DNA of 64,000 nucleotides from the NCBI GenBank assembly GCA_027920525.1, contig CP115858.1:2852001-2916000 (forward strand), read 5' to 3'. The stretch comes from Chryseobacterium daecheongense. GTDB taxonomy: Bacteria > Bacteroidota > Bacteroidia > Flavobacteriales > Weeksellaceae. Of the stretch, positions 1 to 9,400 are shown in pieces; the stretch's first letter is position 1, and every line of letters begins with the position of its first letter. The notes beneath the pieces are model-generated. The model searched no databases, was not told the DNA's origin, and saw only the letters and a program-made list of their open reading frames with translations. A program made the position numbers and the translations under genes.

Positions 1-853
1 TAGGTTTTCCGCTATCTCCTTCTTCAGGAAATGTCATATAAATTTCCGCAAAGAGAGAAAGCATAAATGTTGAAAACAGCTGTGGTTTATTTTGTATATC
101 GGCAACCCTTAAGATATTTACAACTCCTTTTCCATCCCTTGTCTCAAGTAAATCCTGAACATCAAAGCTCAGCTCACCGAAGAAATCAGTTGCTCCCTGT
201 TGTTCTAAAGCGACTATTGATCTTAGAATAGTTCCCAAAGAAGCAGATGCTATTGATCCGTAATTGGAAGATAATTCTGCTTTACCTTCTGCATTATCAG
301 TCACATATTGCAGGACTTTTTTCAGGTCATTTAGGTCGATTAAAGGAAGTCCTTTATCATCACAATATTTAAAAACAATTGACATAATACTCTGCTGGGT
401 ATCATTCAACTGTAAAATCTTGCTCAATAAAACCGGACCGAATTCTGTGACAGTAGCTCTCAATTTCACACCCTTACCACCGGAAATACTCATTAATTCA
501 ACAGGAAAGGCTTGTGGATTGTATGGAAGCTGGGTTTTTGCATATCTTTCTTCTATAATGGGATTCATTTCACCTGCTTCTGCAATTCCTGAGAAATCTC
601 CTTTAATATCTAAAACTAAAGATGGAATCCCAGCATGTGATAACTGTTCCGCAAATACCTGAAGAGTTTTGGTTTTTCCTGTTCCGGTGGCTCCCGCAAT
701 AAGACCATGCCTGTTGATTGTTTTTAATGGAATGGTTACATTCACTTCGGTAACTACCTCCCCATCAAGCATACCTTTTCCTAATATAATATGATCTCCT
801 TTCGGAGTATATCTAGCACTTAATTCATCAATAAATTGTTTTTTATCTGCCAT
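1..853 (-). CDS. HerA/YjgR-type ATPase (DUF853), N-terminal part; runs off the window
   Basis: Reading the minus strand from the ATG at 853, the frame stays open to the window edge, so only about 284 N-terminal residues are visible. A Walker A motif GATGTGKT lies at about residues 54-61. It is followed near residue 80 by a hydrophobic strand ending LVLDIKGDFSG, which fits the Walker B-like region of the family. This pattern matches the DUF853/YjgR proteins of the HerA-FtsK ATPase superfamily, which are predicted helicase/translocase-like ATPases of uncertain cellular role. The protein has no signal peptide and should be cytoplasmic. The nearest gene (1194) is divergent. The family assignment is firm; the biological function is not known. 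Confidence 0.85.
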   Translation of the reverse strand, partial: MADKKQFIDELSARYTPKGDHIILGKGMLDGEVVTEVNVTIPLKTINRHGLIAGATGTGKTKTLQVFAEQLSHAGIPSLVLDIKGDFSGIAEAGEMNPIIEERYAKTQLPYNPQAFPVELMSISGGKGVKLRATVTEFGPVLLSKILQLNDTQQSIMSIVFKYCDDKGLPLIDLNDLKKVLQYVTDNAEGKAELSSNYGSIASASLGTILRSIVALEQQGATDFFGELSFDVQDLLETRDGKGVVNILRVADIQNKPQLFSTFMLSLFAEIYMTFPEEGDSGKP

Positions 854-1193
854 TTGATTTTTTTTAACTTATAAATATAAAATTTTTTACAAAATATTAA
901 GTCAACAAACTTGTATTCTTGCGAAGTTCTCTGATTAATTATTTCGTATTTCTTTTAAACAGACCCATTTCCTGTACGTAATTATTTTTGTTTTTTAAGC
1001 ATGACAAAAAACAGTCTACCAATTTAGTATTTTAATAATCTGCCCTTTCTTGTTGAAAATAAATAACTTTCGATTCCTAAAACCGGGCAAAACCATTTAA
1101 ATTGAAAGAAACTATCATTCAGATTTAACATTTCGTTTACAATTCATCTAATACTTTGTATCTTTAACTGAAATTTAATTTAAAACTAAGCAA
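854..1193. other. Divergent intergenic region, 340 bp
   Basis: This A/T-rich spacer separates the minus-strand ATPase from the plus-strand persulfide dioxygenase. I see no ORF, hairpin with a T-run, or RNA gene in it. Just before 1194 there is TACTTTG (about 1151-1157), one base shorter than the Bacteroidota -7 consensus TAnnTTTG, so it is only a tentative promoter. Confidence 0.4.
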
Positions 1194-2603
1194 ATGAAAG
1201 TTGAACAAATATATACGGGCTGTCTAGCTCAGGGAGCCTATTATATTGTCTCAGAAAACGAAGCTGCAATTATAGATCCTCTAAGAGAGGTAAAACCATA
1301 TCTGGACCGTCTTGAGAAAGACCATGTAACTTTAAAATATATTTTTGAAACACATTTCCATGCCGATTTTGTTTCCGGACACCTGGATTTAAGTAAAAAG
1401 ACTGGTGCTCCTATTATTTACGGACCTACTGCTAAGCCGGAATTTGAAGCAACAATTGCTGAAGATTATCAAATCTTTGAAATTGGAAAAGTAAAAATAA
1501 AGGTTCTGCATACTCCGGGCCATACCATGGAAAGCACCACCTATCTTTTAATAGATGAAAATGATGTTGAAACAGCAATTTTCACGGGTGATACTTTATT
1601 TTTAGGAGATGTTGGCCGTCCGGATCTCGCTCAAAAAGCAACTAATCTCACGCAGGAGGACCTTGCGGGAATATTATATGAGAGTCTTCATAGCAAGATT
1701 ATACCTTTAGCAGATACCATCACTGTTTATCCTGCACATGGAGCAGGTTCTGCCTGTGGAAAAAACATGCAGAAAGAAACAGTTGACACCCTTGGGAACC
1801 AAAAACGAACCAACTACGCTTTAAACCAACCCGATAAAGAATCTTTTATAAAAGAAGTTTTGGACGGCCTTACTGCCCCACCGAAATATTTCGGAATGAA
1901 TGTAGCTTTGAATAAAGGGGGTTATGAAAGCATAGATACCGTAATGGATAAAGGTCTTAATCCAATTTCTGTAGAAGATTTTGAGATCATCGCTGAAGAC
2001 TCCGGAGCACTTATTTTAGATACCAGAAGCGCTGCCGATTTCCATAAAGGCTTTATTCCTAATTCTATTAATATCGGACTGAAAGGAGATTTTGCTCCTT
2101 GGGTAGGAACATTGATCGTAGACGTAAAACATCCACTGTTATTGGTTTCAGATAAAGGAACCGAAGAAGAAGTGATTACCCGGTTAAGCAGAGTTGGATT
2201 TGATAACGTTTTAGGGTATTTGAATGGAGGTTTTCAATCATGGCAGAATGCCAATAAAGAAACTGATGAGATTAAAAGGATTTCTCCTTCAGAATTTGTA
2301 GAAGAATTCAATGATCAGTCTACGGTTATTGATGTCAGAAAACTGACTGAGTATGCAGCTGAACATATTGATAACGCATTTAATAAGCCGTTAGACTCCA
2401 TCAGCGACTGGATCAGTTCAATTGATGACTCGGAACATTTCTTCCTTCATTGCGCAGGAGGATATAGAAGCATGATTGCCGCAAGCATTCTTAACTCACA
2501 CGGGATCAGAAATTTCACTGAAATCGAAGGAGGTTTTAACGGAATTAAAAAAACGGAAAAACTACCCACTTCGGATTTTGTCTGCCAGTCGAAAACATTG
2601 TAA
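1194..2603 (+). CDS. CstB-like persulfide dioxygenase: metallo-beta-lactamase domain plus two rhodanese domains
   Basis: 469 aa. The N-terminal half is a metallo-beta-lactamase fold: the metal motif THFHAD starts at Thr53 (His54, His56, Asp58), followed by HTPGH, the TGDTLFLGD aspartate segment and a YPAHG histidine. This is the pattern of ETHE1-type persulfide dioxygenases, which oxidise glutathione- or protein-bound persulfide to sulfite with a mononuclear iron. Two rhodanese modules follow. The first (about residues 255-350) has VSDKGTE where the catalytic Cys loop should be, so it looks inactive. The second carries an intact CAGGYRS loop with Cys420. The order dioxygenase, pseudo-rhodanese, rhodanese is that of staphylococcal CstB, a sulfide-stress enzyme. 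A rhodanese lipoprotein and a thioredoxin follow on the same strand with short gaps, supporting a role in reactive sulfur handling. Iron, rather than zinc, use is inferred from the family. Confidence 0.85.
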   Translation: MKVEQIYTGCLAQGAYYIVSENEAAIIDPLREVKPYLDRLEKDHVTLKYIFETHFHADFVSGHLDLSKKTGAPIIYGPTAKPEFEATIAEDYQIFEIGKVKIKVLHTPGHTMESTTYLLIDENDVETAIFTGDTLFLGDVGRPDLAQKATNLTQEDLAGILYESLHSKIIPLADTITVYPAHGAGSACGKNMQKETVDTLGNQKRTNYALNQPDKESFIKEVLDGLTAPPKYFGMNVALNKGGYESIDTVMDKGLNPISVEDFEIIAEDSGALILDTRSAADFHKGFIPNSINIGLKGDFAPWVGTLIVDVKHPLLLVSDKGTEEEVITRLSRVGFDNVLGYLNGGFQSWQNANKETDEIKRISPSEFVEEFNDQSTVIDVRKLTEYAAEHIDNAFNKPLDSISDWISSIDDSEHFFLHCAGGYRSMIAASILNSHGIRNFTEIEGGFNGIKKTEKLPTSDFVCQSKTL

Positions 2604-2611
2604 ATTAACGA

Positions 2612-2988
2612 ATGAGAAATAAGGTTTGCGGATTTATTTTTGCTGTATCTGTAACGTTAAGTGCATGTAAAAATTCAAGTGTATCGAAGAATAATGCCCC
2701 AGCTGATATTAAACAAATAGTAAACAGTAGTGATGTTACTTTGGTAGACGTTAGAATTCCGGAGCAGTATAAGGAAGGAACAGCAAAAGATGCAATCAAC
2801 ATCCCGCTTGCTGAGATTCAAAATAATATTGAGTCCTTAAAAGGCAAAAAGTAGTGGTTTTTTGCAACAAAGGAATCCAGGCGGACCAGGCAGTAGAGAT
2901 TTTAAAGAAAAACGGAGTGGAAGCCTATGACGGGACAAGCTGGAAAAATGTAAAGGCAATCCAGAAAGAGGCTGATAGCCCCAAATAA
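2612..2988 (+). pseudogene. Rhodanese-like lipoprotein interrupted by a -1 frameshift
   Basis: The first frame (2612-2854) encodes 80 aa with a lipoprotein signal (LSAC, Cys19) and the start of a rhodanese domain (TLVDVRIPEQY). It stops at TAG 2852-2854, right after the run GGCAAAAAG. The -1 frame from 2851 continues without a gap as VVVFCNKGIQA, which is a rhodanese active-site strand and Cys loop, and ends at TAA 2986-2988. Joined, the product would be about 125 aa, the normal size for a single rhodanese domain. One missing A in the A5 tract explains the break. It could be a real mutation, a homopolymer sequencing error, or -1 ribosomal slippage on AAAAAG. It starts 8 nt after the persulfide dioxygenase stop and ends 17 nt before the thioredoxin gene, so it was part of that operon. 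Confidence 0.75.
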
Positions 2989-3005
2989 TAAAAACACCAA
3001 AAATC

Positions 3006-3305
3006 ATGTCAGAAAAATTTAAAGAATTAATTAATTCCGAAAGACCTGTTTTAATTGACTTTTTTGCGACCTGGTGCCAACCGTGTAAGGTTCAGTCGTC
3101 AGTACTCACAACAGTTAAAGAAAATGTAGGTGAAGGAGCAAGAATTATTAAAGTAGACGTAGACCAGTATCCGGCTATTGCTTCACAATATGGAGTTCGT
3201 GGTGTCCCTACTTTGGCTATATTTAAACACGGAGAACTTTTGTGGAAAGAAAGTGGCGTACATGACGTCAATACTTTAACCCAATTGCTGAAACAATATG
3301 AATAA
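3006..3305 (+). CDS. Thioredoxin
   Basis: 99 aa, the normal length for a single thioredoxin domain and without a signal peptide, so cytoplasmic. The active site is WCQPC (Cys24, Cys27) rather than the classical WCGPC. The cis-proline loop is RGVPT (Pro68). The gene ends the sulfur-related cluster, where it could reduce persulfides or disulfides generated by the neighbouring dioxygenase and rhodanese; that link is inferred from position. A strong bidirectional terminator overlaps its stop codon. The Gly-to-Gln change in the CxxC motif may alter redox potential. Confidence 0.92.
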   Translation: MSEKFKELINSERPVLIDFFATWCQPCKVQSSVLTTVKENVGEGARIIKVDVDQYPAIASQYGVRGVPTLAIFKHGELLWKESGVHDVNTLTQLLKQYE

Positions 3306-3330
3306 AGCTGTGAAATTTCACAGCTTTTTT
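3304..3330. terminator. Bidirectional terminator between thioredoxin and omega-amidase
   Basis: The inverted repeat AAGCTGTGAAATTTCACAGC, flanked by A-run and T-run, lies between convergent genes at 3305 and 3341 and can serve both strands. Confidence 0.85.
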
Positions 3331-3340
3331 ATTTCGATAA

Positions 3341-4093
3341 TTACATCTGAATTGAAAATTGATCCCGGTCATTCAAAAACTGGAAATGCTTTCTGAAATC
3401 CAAAAGCTCATTCATATTCAATTCTGCAGACACAATATTCTTTTCTTTTTGGGCAATGTCTCTTCCATCAGCAAAAAAACAATGTGAGCTTTCCTGATAG
3501 AATAAATTATTTCCATCGGTTCCTATCCTGTTCAATCCAAAAACGTATGATAAATTTTCAATAGCCCTGGCTTTCAGCAAGTGCTCCCAGGCTCCCACTC
3601 GCTTCTCCGGCCAATTGGCTACATAAAAGATTGCATCATAATCATCATTATTTCTTGCAAAAACAGGAAAACGAAGATCGTAGCAAACCTGAAGCAAAAT
3701 GCGGAATCCTTTATATTCAACAATAACCCTTTCTTTTCCTGGGGTATACACCTTATCCTCTCCAGAGAAAGAGAACAAATGTCTTTTATCATAAAAAACA
3801 ACTGACGAATCAGGCTTTACGAAATACAACCTGTTGTAAAATTTCCCATCTTGTTCTACAGGAGCACTTCCACAAAAAGCGGATCCTTTCTCTTTTGACA
3901 TCTTGTGTAAGAAACTTAAAGCTTCCTCATTACGGTCTGAAACCTCAGAAGCATCCATACAAAAACCTGTTGAGAACATTTCGGGTAAAAGAAAAATATC
4001 AGCATCCTGATTATTTAATTCCTCTTCTATTAAACGAAAGTTACTTTCCTTATCTTTCCAGATAATATCTAAATTTAATCCTTTAATTTTCAT
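3341..4093 (-). CDS. Nitrilase-superfamily amidohydrolase, omega-amidase (YafV/NIT2-like)
   Basis: 250 aa. The nitrilase Glu-Lys-Cys triad is visible: Glu38 in LLPEMF, Lys103 in YDKRHLF and Cys137 in QVCYDLRFPVF. The motifs PEMFSTGF and CYDLRFP are typical of the YafV/NIT2 omega-amidases. These hydrolyse alpha-ketoglutaramate or alpha-ketosuccinamate and act in methionine salvage and removal of transamination by-products. There is no signal peptide, so the enzyme is cytoplasmic. It stands alone, divergent from the gene at 4197 and convergent with the thioredoxin. The substrate is taken from the family. Confidence 0.87.
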   Translation of the reverse strand: MKIKGLNLDIIWKDKESNFRLIEEELNNQDADIFLLPEMFSTGFCMDASEVSDRNEEALSFLHKMSKEKGSAFCGSAPVEQDGKFYNRLYFVKPDSSVVFYDKRHLFSFSGEDKVYTPGKERVIVEYKGFRILLQVCYDLRFPVFARNNDDYDAIFYVANWPEKRVGAWEHLLKARAIENLSYVFGLNRIGTDGNNLFYQESSHCFFADGRDIAQKEKNIVSAELNMNELLDFRKHFQFLNDRDQFSIQM

Positions 4094-4146
4094 AAAAGTC
4101 GTTCAAAATCTTGTATAAAAATAGGATTTTTAATCGGTTTCGGTTC

Positions 4147-4154
4147 TATTTTTG
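4147..4154 (+). promoter_or_regulatory. Putative -7 element TATTTTTG for the gene at 4197
   Basis: TATTTTTG matches the Bacteroidota -7 consensus TAnnTTTG and lies 42 bp before the ATG. I see no clear TTG at the right distance upstream. Confidence 0.45.
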
Positions 4155-4196
4155 TAGCTGATTATTCTTAATTAATAGAACTAAAGTGTAATATTT

Positions 4197-4637
4197 ATGA
4201 AGAAATTGGTTTTTATTTTAGCGGTCTTCTTCTTTGGAACTGCCGTAAATGCCCAGGCATGGACAGGAAAGGGTGATCAGAAAGTGCAATTGGGATTCAG
4301 TGCATGGGGATATGGAACAGGAATTACAGGGACTTATGATTACGGGCTCAATAAACTTATATCAGTTGGTGCCGGGCTGAACGGCTACTTTAGCGGATAT
4401 AAAAATAATGACAATGACAACAAGGTCTTCATCTTTGGAAGGCTTAATTTTCATTTAAAAGAAGCATTACAGCTCCCTGAAAAGCTGGACATTTATCCCG
4501 GAGTTGATCTTGGGGTTCTCGGAAAAGATTTTGGAATCGGCGCCCATATCGGTGCCCGTTACTTTTTCACTGAGAGAATCGGTGTATTTGCAGAAGTTGG
4601 AAACAATGGCAGCCTGGGGGTTTCCCTTAATTTGTAA
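4197..4637 (+). CDS. Small secreted, outer-membrane beta-barrel-like protein of unknown function
   Basis: 146 aa with a clear signal peptide (hydrophobic core LVFILAVFFFG, cleavage near NAQA). The mature part has repeated short glycine-rich, aromatic-rich strands separated by charged turns, and it ends in a strand (SLGVSLNL). This suggests a small eight-stranded outer-membrane barrel or an OmpW/OmpA-like fold. I do not recognise a characterised family. It stands alone with its own promoter-like element and a terminator downstream. Localisation to the outer membrane is inferred from the signal peptide and strand pattern. Confidence 0.7.
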   Translation: MKKLVFILAVFFFGTAVNAQAWTGKGDQKVQLGFSAWGYGTGITGTYDYGLNKLISVGAGLNGYFSGYKNNDNDNKVFIFGRLNFHLKEALQLPEKLDIYPGVDLGVLGKDFGIGAHIGARYFFTERIGVFAEVGNNGSLGVSLNL

Positions 4638-4657
4638 AAACAGTCTTAATATATGAC

Positions 4658-4685
4658 AAAGCTTCTCTATATGAGGAGCTTTTTT
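4658..4685 (+). terminator. Rho-independent terminator after 4637
   Basis: Stem AAAGCTTCTC / GAGGAGCTTT with a TATAT loop and one G-U pair, followed by a T-run. Confidence 0.75.
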
Positions 4686-4687
4686 AT

Positions 4688-4717
4688 TTGGCATAGTTTT
4701 GATAATTGTTACCTTTG
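4688..4717 (+). promoter_or_regulatory. Promoter of rseP (TTG-N19-TACCTTTG)
   Basis: TTG at 4688-4690 is followed after 19 bp by TACCTTTG at 4710-4717, an exact match to the Bacteroidota housekeeping consensus spacing and -7 box. The rseP ATG is 24 bp further on. Confidence 0.65.
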
Positions 4718-4741
4718 CAAATTAAAATCTAAAATTTATTA

Positions 4742-6091
4742 ATGGAATTAGCAATTAAAATTTTTCAATTCATATTAAGCATTTCTATCTTAGTCGTTCT
4801 TCATGAACTGGGGCATTTTTTGCCCGCCAAATGGTTCAAAACCAAAGTAGAAAAGTTTTATTTATTTTTCGATCCTTGGTTTTCTATCGCAAAGAAAAAA
4901 ATCGGTGAAACAGAATACGGTATCGGATGGCTTCCTTTTGGAGGCTACGTGAAAATCGCCGGAATGGTGGATGAAAGCATGGATACCGAACAATTAAAAC
5001 AACCGGCACAACCATGGGAATTCCGTGCAAAACCGGCTTGGCAGAGACTTATCATTATGTTGGGAGGAGTTACGGTAAACTTTTTCCTTGCGTGGTTAAT
5101 TTATAGCTGTCTTTCTCTTTTTAATGGAGAAATGTATACAGATCTTACAAAATTTGACAATGGTATCGGCGTAACAGATGCCGGTAAAAAAATGGGATTC
5201 CAAAATGGTGATAAAATTGTCTCTATCGATGGAAAACCAGCAGAAAGATTGGAAAATTCAGCTATTAATATACTTTTTAGTGATCATGTTACTGTTCTTA
5301 GAGGGGGTAAGGAAATTACATTCAAAGTGAATGAAGATGGTGTAGCTGATGTTATCAGACAAAGAGAAGCAAAGCTTTATATCACTCCCAGAATTCCCAT
5401 GATCATTGATTCTTTAGCGACTCCTTCTTCAAAAGCATCAGGGTTGGCGAAAGGCGATAGAATTGTAGCCATCAATGGTAAACCAACTCCTTTCTTCGAC
5501 GAGGTAAGTTCTACATTAGCTGAAAATAAAGGAAAAACAGTAAGCATTGAGGTTAATCGTGGTACTGAAAAGCAAACTATCTCCGCACCAGTAGATAAAA
5601 ATGGTAAATTAGGAATTGCTGTTGACCAAAAAAGTCTTGCAAGTGTAGTTACTGACAAAAAATACTCTTTCGGAGAATCTATTCCAAGAGGTTTTGAAAG
5701 AACCATTGAAGCTTTAACCATGCAGGTAAAGCAGTTCAAAATTATGTTCAACTCTAAAATTCAAGGATACAAAAATGTAGGTGGACCTATTGCAATTGTA
5801 AAATCTATGCCCGTAAATAAGGCAGCAGATGGTAGCTTTGCGATTAACTGGCCTGCATTCTGGAGCTTTACAGCAATGTTTTCGATCTGGCTGGCTTTCC
5901 TGAATCTTATTCCTATTCCAGGATTAGATGGGGGACACGTTTTATTTACATTGTATGAAATTATTTTCGGAAAACCAGTTCCTCAAAAAGTATTGGAAAA
6001 TGCACAAATGATTGGTGTTATCTTTCTGTTAGGCTTAATGTTACTGATTTTCGGAAGCGATATCTTTAAAATATTCACAGGAAAATTATAA
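4742..6091 (+). CDS. rseP: RseP-type site-2 intramembrane zinc protease
   Basis: 449 aa. The zinc site HELGH (His21, Glu22, His25) lies in the first membrane segment, and the third-ligand motif GLDGGH is near residue 397 in a C-terminal membrane segment. Two PDZ-like regions with the usual GDKIVSIDG and GDRIVAING loops lie between about residues 130 and 300. This is the standard architecture of RseP, which cleaves anti-sigma factors and other membrane proteins inside the bilayer. No anti-sigma or ECF sigma gene is nearby, so its local substrate cannot be read from context. It has its own good promoter and is followed by a tRNA gene with a separate promoter. Confidence 0.95.
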   Translation: MELAIKIFQFILSISILVVLHELGHFLPAKWFKTKVEKFYLFFDPWFSIAKKKIGETEYGIGWLPFGGYVKIAGMVDESMDTEQLKQPAQPWEFRAKPAWQRLIIMLGGVTVNFFLAWLIYSCLSLFNGEMYTDLTKFDNGIGVTDAGKKMGFQNGDKIVSIDGKPAERLENSAINILFSDHVTVLRGGKEITFKVNEDGVADVIRQREAKLYITPRIPMIIDSLATPSSKASGLAKGDRIVAINGKPTPFFDEVSSTLAENKGKTVSIEVNRGTEKQTISAPVDKNGKLGIAVDQKSLASVVTDKKYSFGESIPRGFERTIEALTMQVKQFKIMFNSKIQGYKNVGGPIAIVKSMPVNKAADGSFAINWPAFWSFTAMFSIWLAFLNLIPIPGLDGGHVLFTLYEIIFGKPVPQKVLENAQMIGVIFLLGLMLLIFGSDIFKIFTGKL

Positions 6092-6118
6092 TATTTTTTA
6101 AATTTTCAAAAGAAAAAT

Positions 6119-6149
6119 TTGCCTGGTATAAATATTCGTCCTATATTTG
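6119..6149 (+). promoter_or_regulatory. Promoter of tRNA-Asn copy 1 (TTG-N20-TATATTTG)
   Basis: TTG 6119-6121, 20 bp spacer, TATATTTG 6142-6149. The same boxes, the same spacing and much of the spacer recur before the second tRNA-Asn at 10452-10482. Confidence 0.8.
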
Positions 6150-6173
6150 CACCACTTAAAAACAAAGGGACAT

Positions 6174-6247
6174 TCCTCCTTAGCTCAGTTGGTTAGAGCA
6201 TCTGACTGTTAATCAGAGGGTCGCTGGTTCGAGCCCAGCAGGAGGAG
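6174..6247 (+). tRNA. tRNA-Asn (anticodon GTT), copy 1
   Basis: 74 nt without an encoded CCA. Acceptor arm TCCTCCT pairs with AGGAGGA followed by discriminator G. The D-arm is TAGCTCAGTTGGTTAGAGC, the anticodon stem TCTGA/TCAGA encloses CTGTTAA (anticodon GTT), and the T-arm CTGGTTCGAGCCCAG contains the GGTTCGA core. The body is identical to the copy at 10506-10579. Confidence 0.96.
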
Positions 6248-6250
6248 CAA

Positions 6251-6281
6251 AAAGACTTACATTTCTGTAAGTCTTTTTTTT
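6251..6281 (+). terminator. Terminator of tRNA-Asn copy 1
   Basis: An 11-bp perfect stem AAAGACTTACA / TGTAAGTCTTT with loop TTTC and a T8 tail begins four bases after the tRNA. The copy-2 terminator has the same stem but loop GAAA. Confidence 0.9.
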
Positions 6282-6419
6282 GCATATCACATTTAATAAT
6301 GCAAAAGATCCTGATATTCTTAAAAAATTAGATATTTGCAACTTATTAAATAATTATAAGAGGAAATATTTTGCAGAGCAAAGTATGACAACATATCCCC
6401 AGGAATATCTAATTATCTC

Positions 6420-9400
6420 ATGAAAAGAATCTTTATTTCGTTATTAGCAGCCTTTGCTAGCATTCAAGTTTCAGCACAGGAAAAATCTTATTTTTTATCA
6501 AGTCCTTCATTAAGCCCGGATGGGAAAACCGCTTATTTTGCTTATGATGGAGACATCTGGAAAGTGGACTCCAATGGCGGAAACGCTTCCAGAATCACAG
6601 CCCTGGAGGGAGAGGAAATTAATCCACGCATTTCTCCAGACGGAAAATGGCTTGCATTCAGTTCCAATCAATACGGAAATTATGACGTGTATGTGATGCC
6701 TGCTGAAGGAGGAAGCATTAAACAGTTAACATTTCACACAGGAAAAGATGAAATAGAAAACTGGGGATGGGACAGTAAAACTATTTATTTTACCTCAAAC
6801 AGGAATAATAACTTTGGAAGTTTTAAAACTACTATTGAAGGCAAAACACCACAAAAGCTTTTCAACAATTACTTTAATAATACAAACGGCCTGGCAGAAA
6901 CTCCTGCGGGTGAATATCTTTTCACAAGTTCATCAGAAAGCGCCAATCAGGTACATCGCAAACACTATAAAGGAGAAAACAATCCTGATATTTTAGGTTA
7001 TAATCCCAAGAACAATTCCTTTAAACAATATACGAACTATGCAGGAAAAGATTTTAATCCGAGCGTAGATAAAAATGGGACTATTTATTTTATTTCTGAT
7101 GAAAATAACAATGAATATAATCTTTATGAACTTAAAAATGGCAAAAAGGCACCTTTAACACAATTTGAAACCTCTATTAAAAAGCCATTTGTTTCAGCTA
7201 ACGGATCCAAAGTAATATTTGAAAAAGATTATCAGCTTTACACCTATGACGTAGCTACAAAAGATATAAAAGCTCTTAATATAAGCCTTAACACAAATAA
7301 AACACTGGAGAAAGAACAAAATTTTAATATAGAAAATAATATTTCTTATTATGATATTTCATCAGATGGTAAGAAAATAGCTTTTGTGAGCCGTGGTGTT
7401 CTTTTTGTTTCTGATATTGAAGGAAAGTTTACACAACAGATATCTGACGGAAAGGAACGTGTAATGGAAGTAAAATGGCTGAAGGACAATCGCACATTAC
7501 TTTTTAACCAGACTTACCAGGGATATCAAAACTGGTTTAGTATTGCTGCAGACGGAAAAGGCCAGGTAAAACAATTAACTACTGATTTGCGTAACAACCG
7601 CAATATAACCCTGAATAACGACCTTTCAAAAGCAGTGTATTTAAGTGGTCGTGATGAAGTAAGATTAATGGACTTAAAGAGTTTACACTCTACAACTATC
7701 GTAAAAGATGAAATCTGGGCTTTTCAAAATTCAAAACCTTCTTTTTCTCCCAATAACGAATATGTACTTTTCTCTGCAAAAAGAAATTTTGAACTGGACA
7801 TCTTTGTTTATCATATCGGAAAAGGCAAAATCATAAATCTTACCAACACCGGCGTTTCAGAGGAAGATCCTTTTTGGTCACCCAATGGTAAGTATATTTA
7901 TTTTACAAGTGACCGAACGAACCCTTCTTATCCGCTAGGTATGCAGAAATCTAATATTTACAGAATGGCGCTGGATTGGTTTGATGAGCCTTACAAATCT
8001 GAAAGATTCGATAAGCTATTTACTGAGGAGGTAAAGAAACCTGAAACGACAAAGGAAAACAAGGATAAAAAAGAAGAAGACAAAGAAAAAAAGGAAGAAA
8101 AAGAAATTGTTGTAAAAGAATTGAAAATTAATCCTGAAAACACTTTGGAAAGGATTGAGCTGGTTACAGACAGGTATGGATACCAGGAAGATCCTACCGT
8201 TTTCATGGACGACAAAAAGGAAATTTTATTCTTTAATTCCAATCAGGATAATGGAAAGAAACAACTTTTCAAAAAGGTTTTCACGGATTTTGAAACCGCT
8301 AAATCAGAAAAGGTTTTCGATAAAGAAGCCAGCTATATCATCAAAAATGACAAGTCTTTTTTTACATTAATAGAGGGTAACATTTATAAAATGGCCATAG
8401 CAACATTAAAGCCAGAAAAGATAAATATCCAGTATACTTTTAACAAAAATCTCGCTTCTGAATTTACCCAGATGTATGATGAAACATGGACTGGGGTTGA
8501 AGAAAATTTCTATGATGAAAAATTCCATGGCATCAACTGGAAAGCAAAAAAGGAGCAGTATGCTAAATATCTTCCGTATATCAATAACAGAAATGATCTG
8601 CGAATTTTATTGAATGACCTGTTGGGAGAACTCAATTCTTCACATACGGGATTTTCTTCAACAGGAAAGGAAGAAACCAGATATCTGAATTATTTTACCA
8701 ATGAAACAGGGATTATCTTTAAAAAGGACCAGCCTTATAGTGTAGAAGGTATTGTAAGAAAATCACCCGCTTTCCGTTCCGGGGTTGACATTAAACCAGG
8801 AGATCAATTGATTGCTGTAAATGGAAAAAATATTGACGTACACGAAAATCGTGAATCTTATTTTACAAGTCCTAAAAAGCAGGAAGAAATTATTCTTACT
8901 TTCACACGCAATGGCAAGGAAATAACCACCAAGGTACATCCAATTTCAAATACAGAATTAAAAGGACTTTTGTATGACGACTGGATATTCAATAATCGCC
9001 AACGCGTAAATCAGATGAGCGACAACCGCATCGCCTATTCATATATGAAAAATATGACTACTGATGAACTGGACCGCTTCCTTCTGGATATGGTGGAACA
9101 GGAAATTCAAAAAGAAGCTGTTATTCTCGATTTACGCTATAATACGGGCGGAAATGTTCATGATAAAGTATTAAATTTCCTTTCTCAAAAACCTTATTTA
9201 CAATGGAAATACCGGGAAGGAAAAATGACCACACAGCCCAATTTCGCACCTTCCGGAAAGCCTATTGTTCTTTTGATCAACGAAGCTTCGCTGAGTGACG
9301 CCGAAATGACCGCTGCCGGTTTCAAGGCTCTGAAATTAGGAAAAATCATTGGGCAGGATACCTATCGATGGATTATCTTCACTTCCGGAAAAAGTCTTGT

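Noticed and set aside
264..662. Plus-strand 132-aa frame at the left end
   Set aside because: It is the antisense shadow of the DUF853 ATPase, whose Walker motif is on the minus strand.
7991..8242. Minus-strand Ser/Phe-rich frame opposite the Tricorn-like gene
   Set aside because: It is the complement of the Lys/Glu-rich linker codons, a low-complexity shadow.
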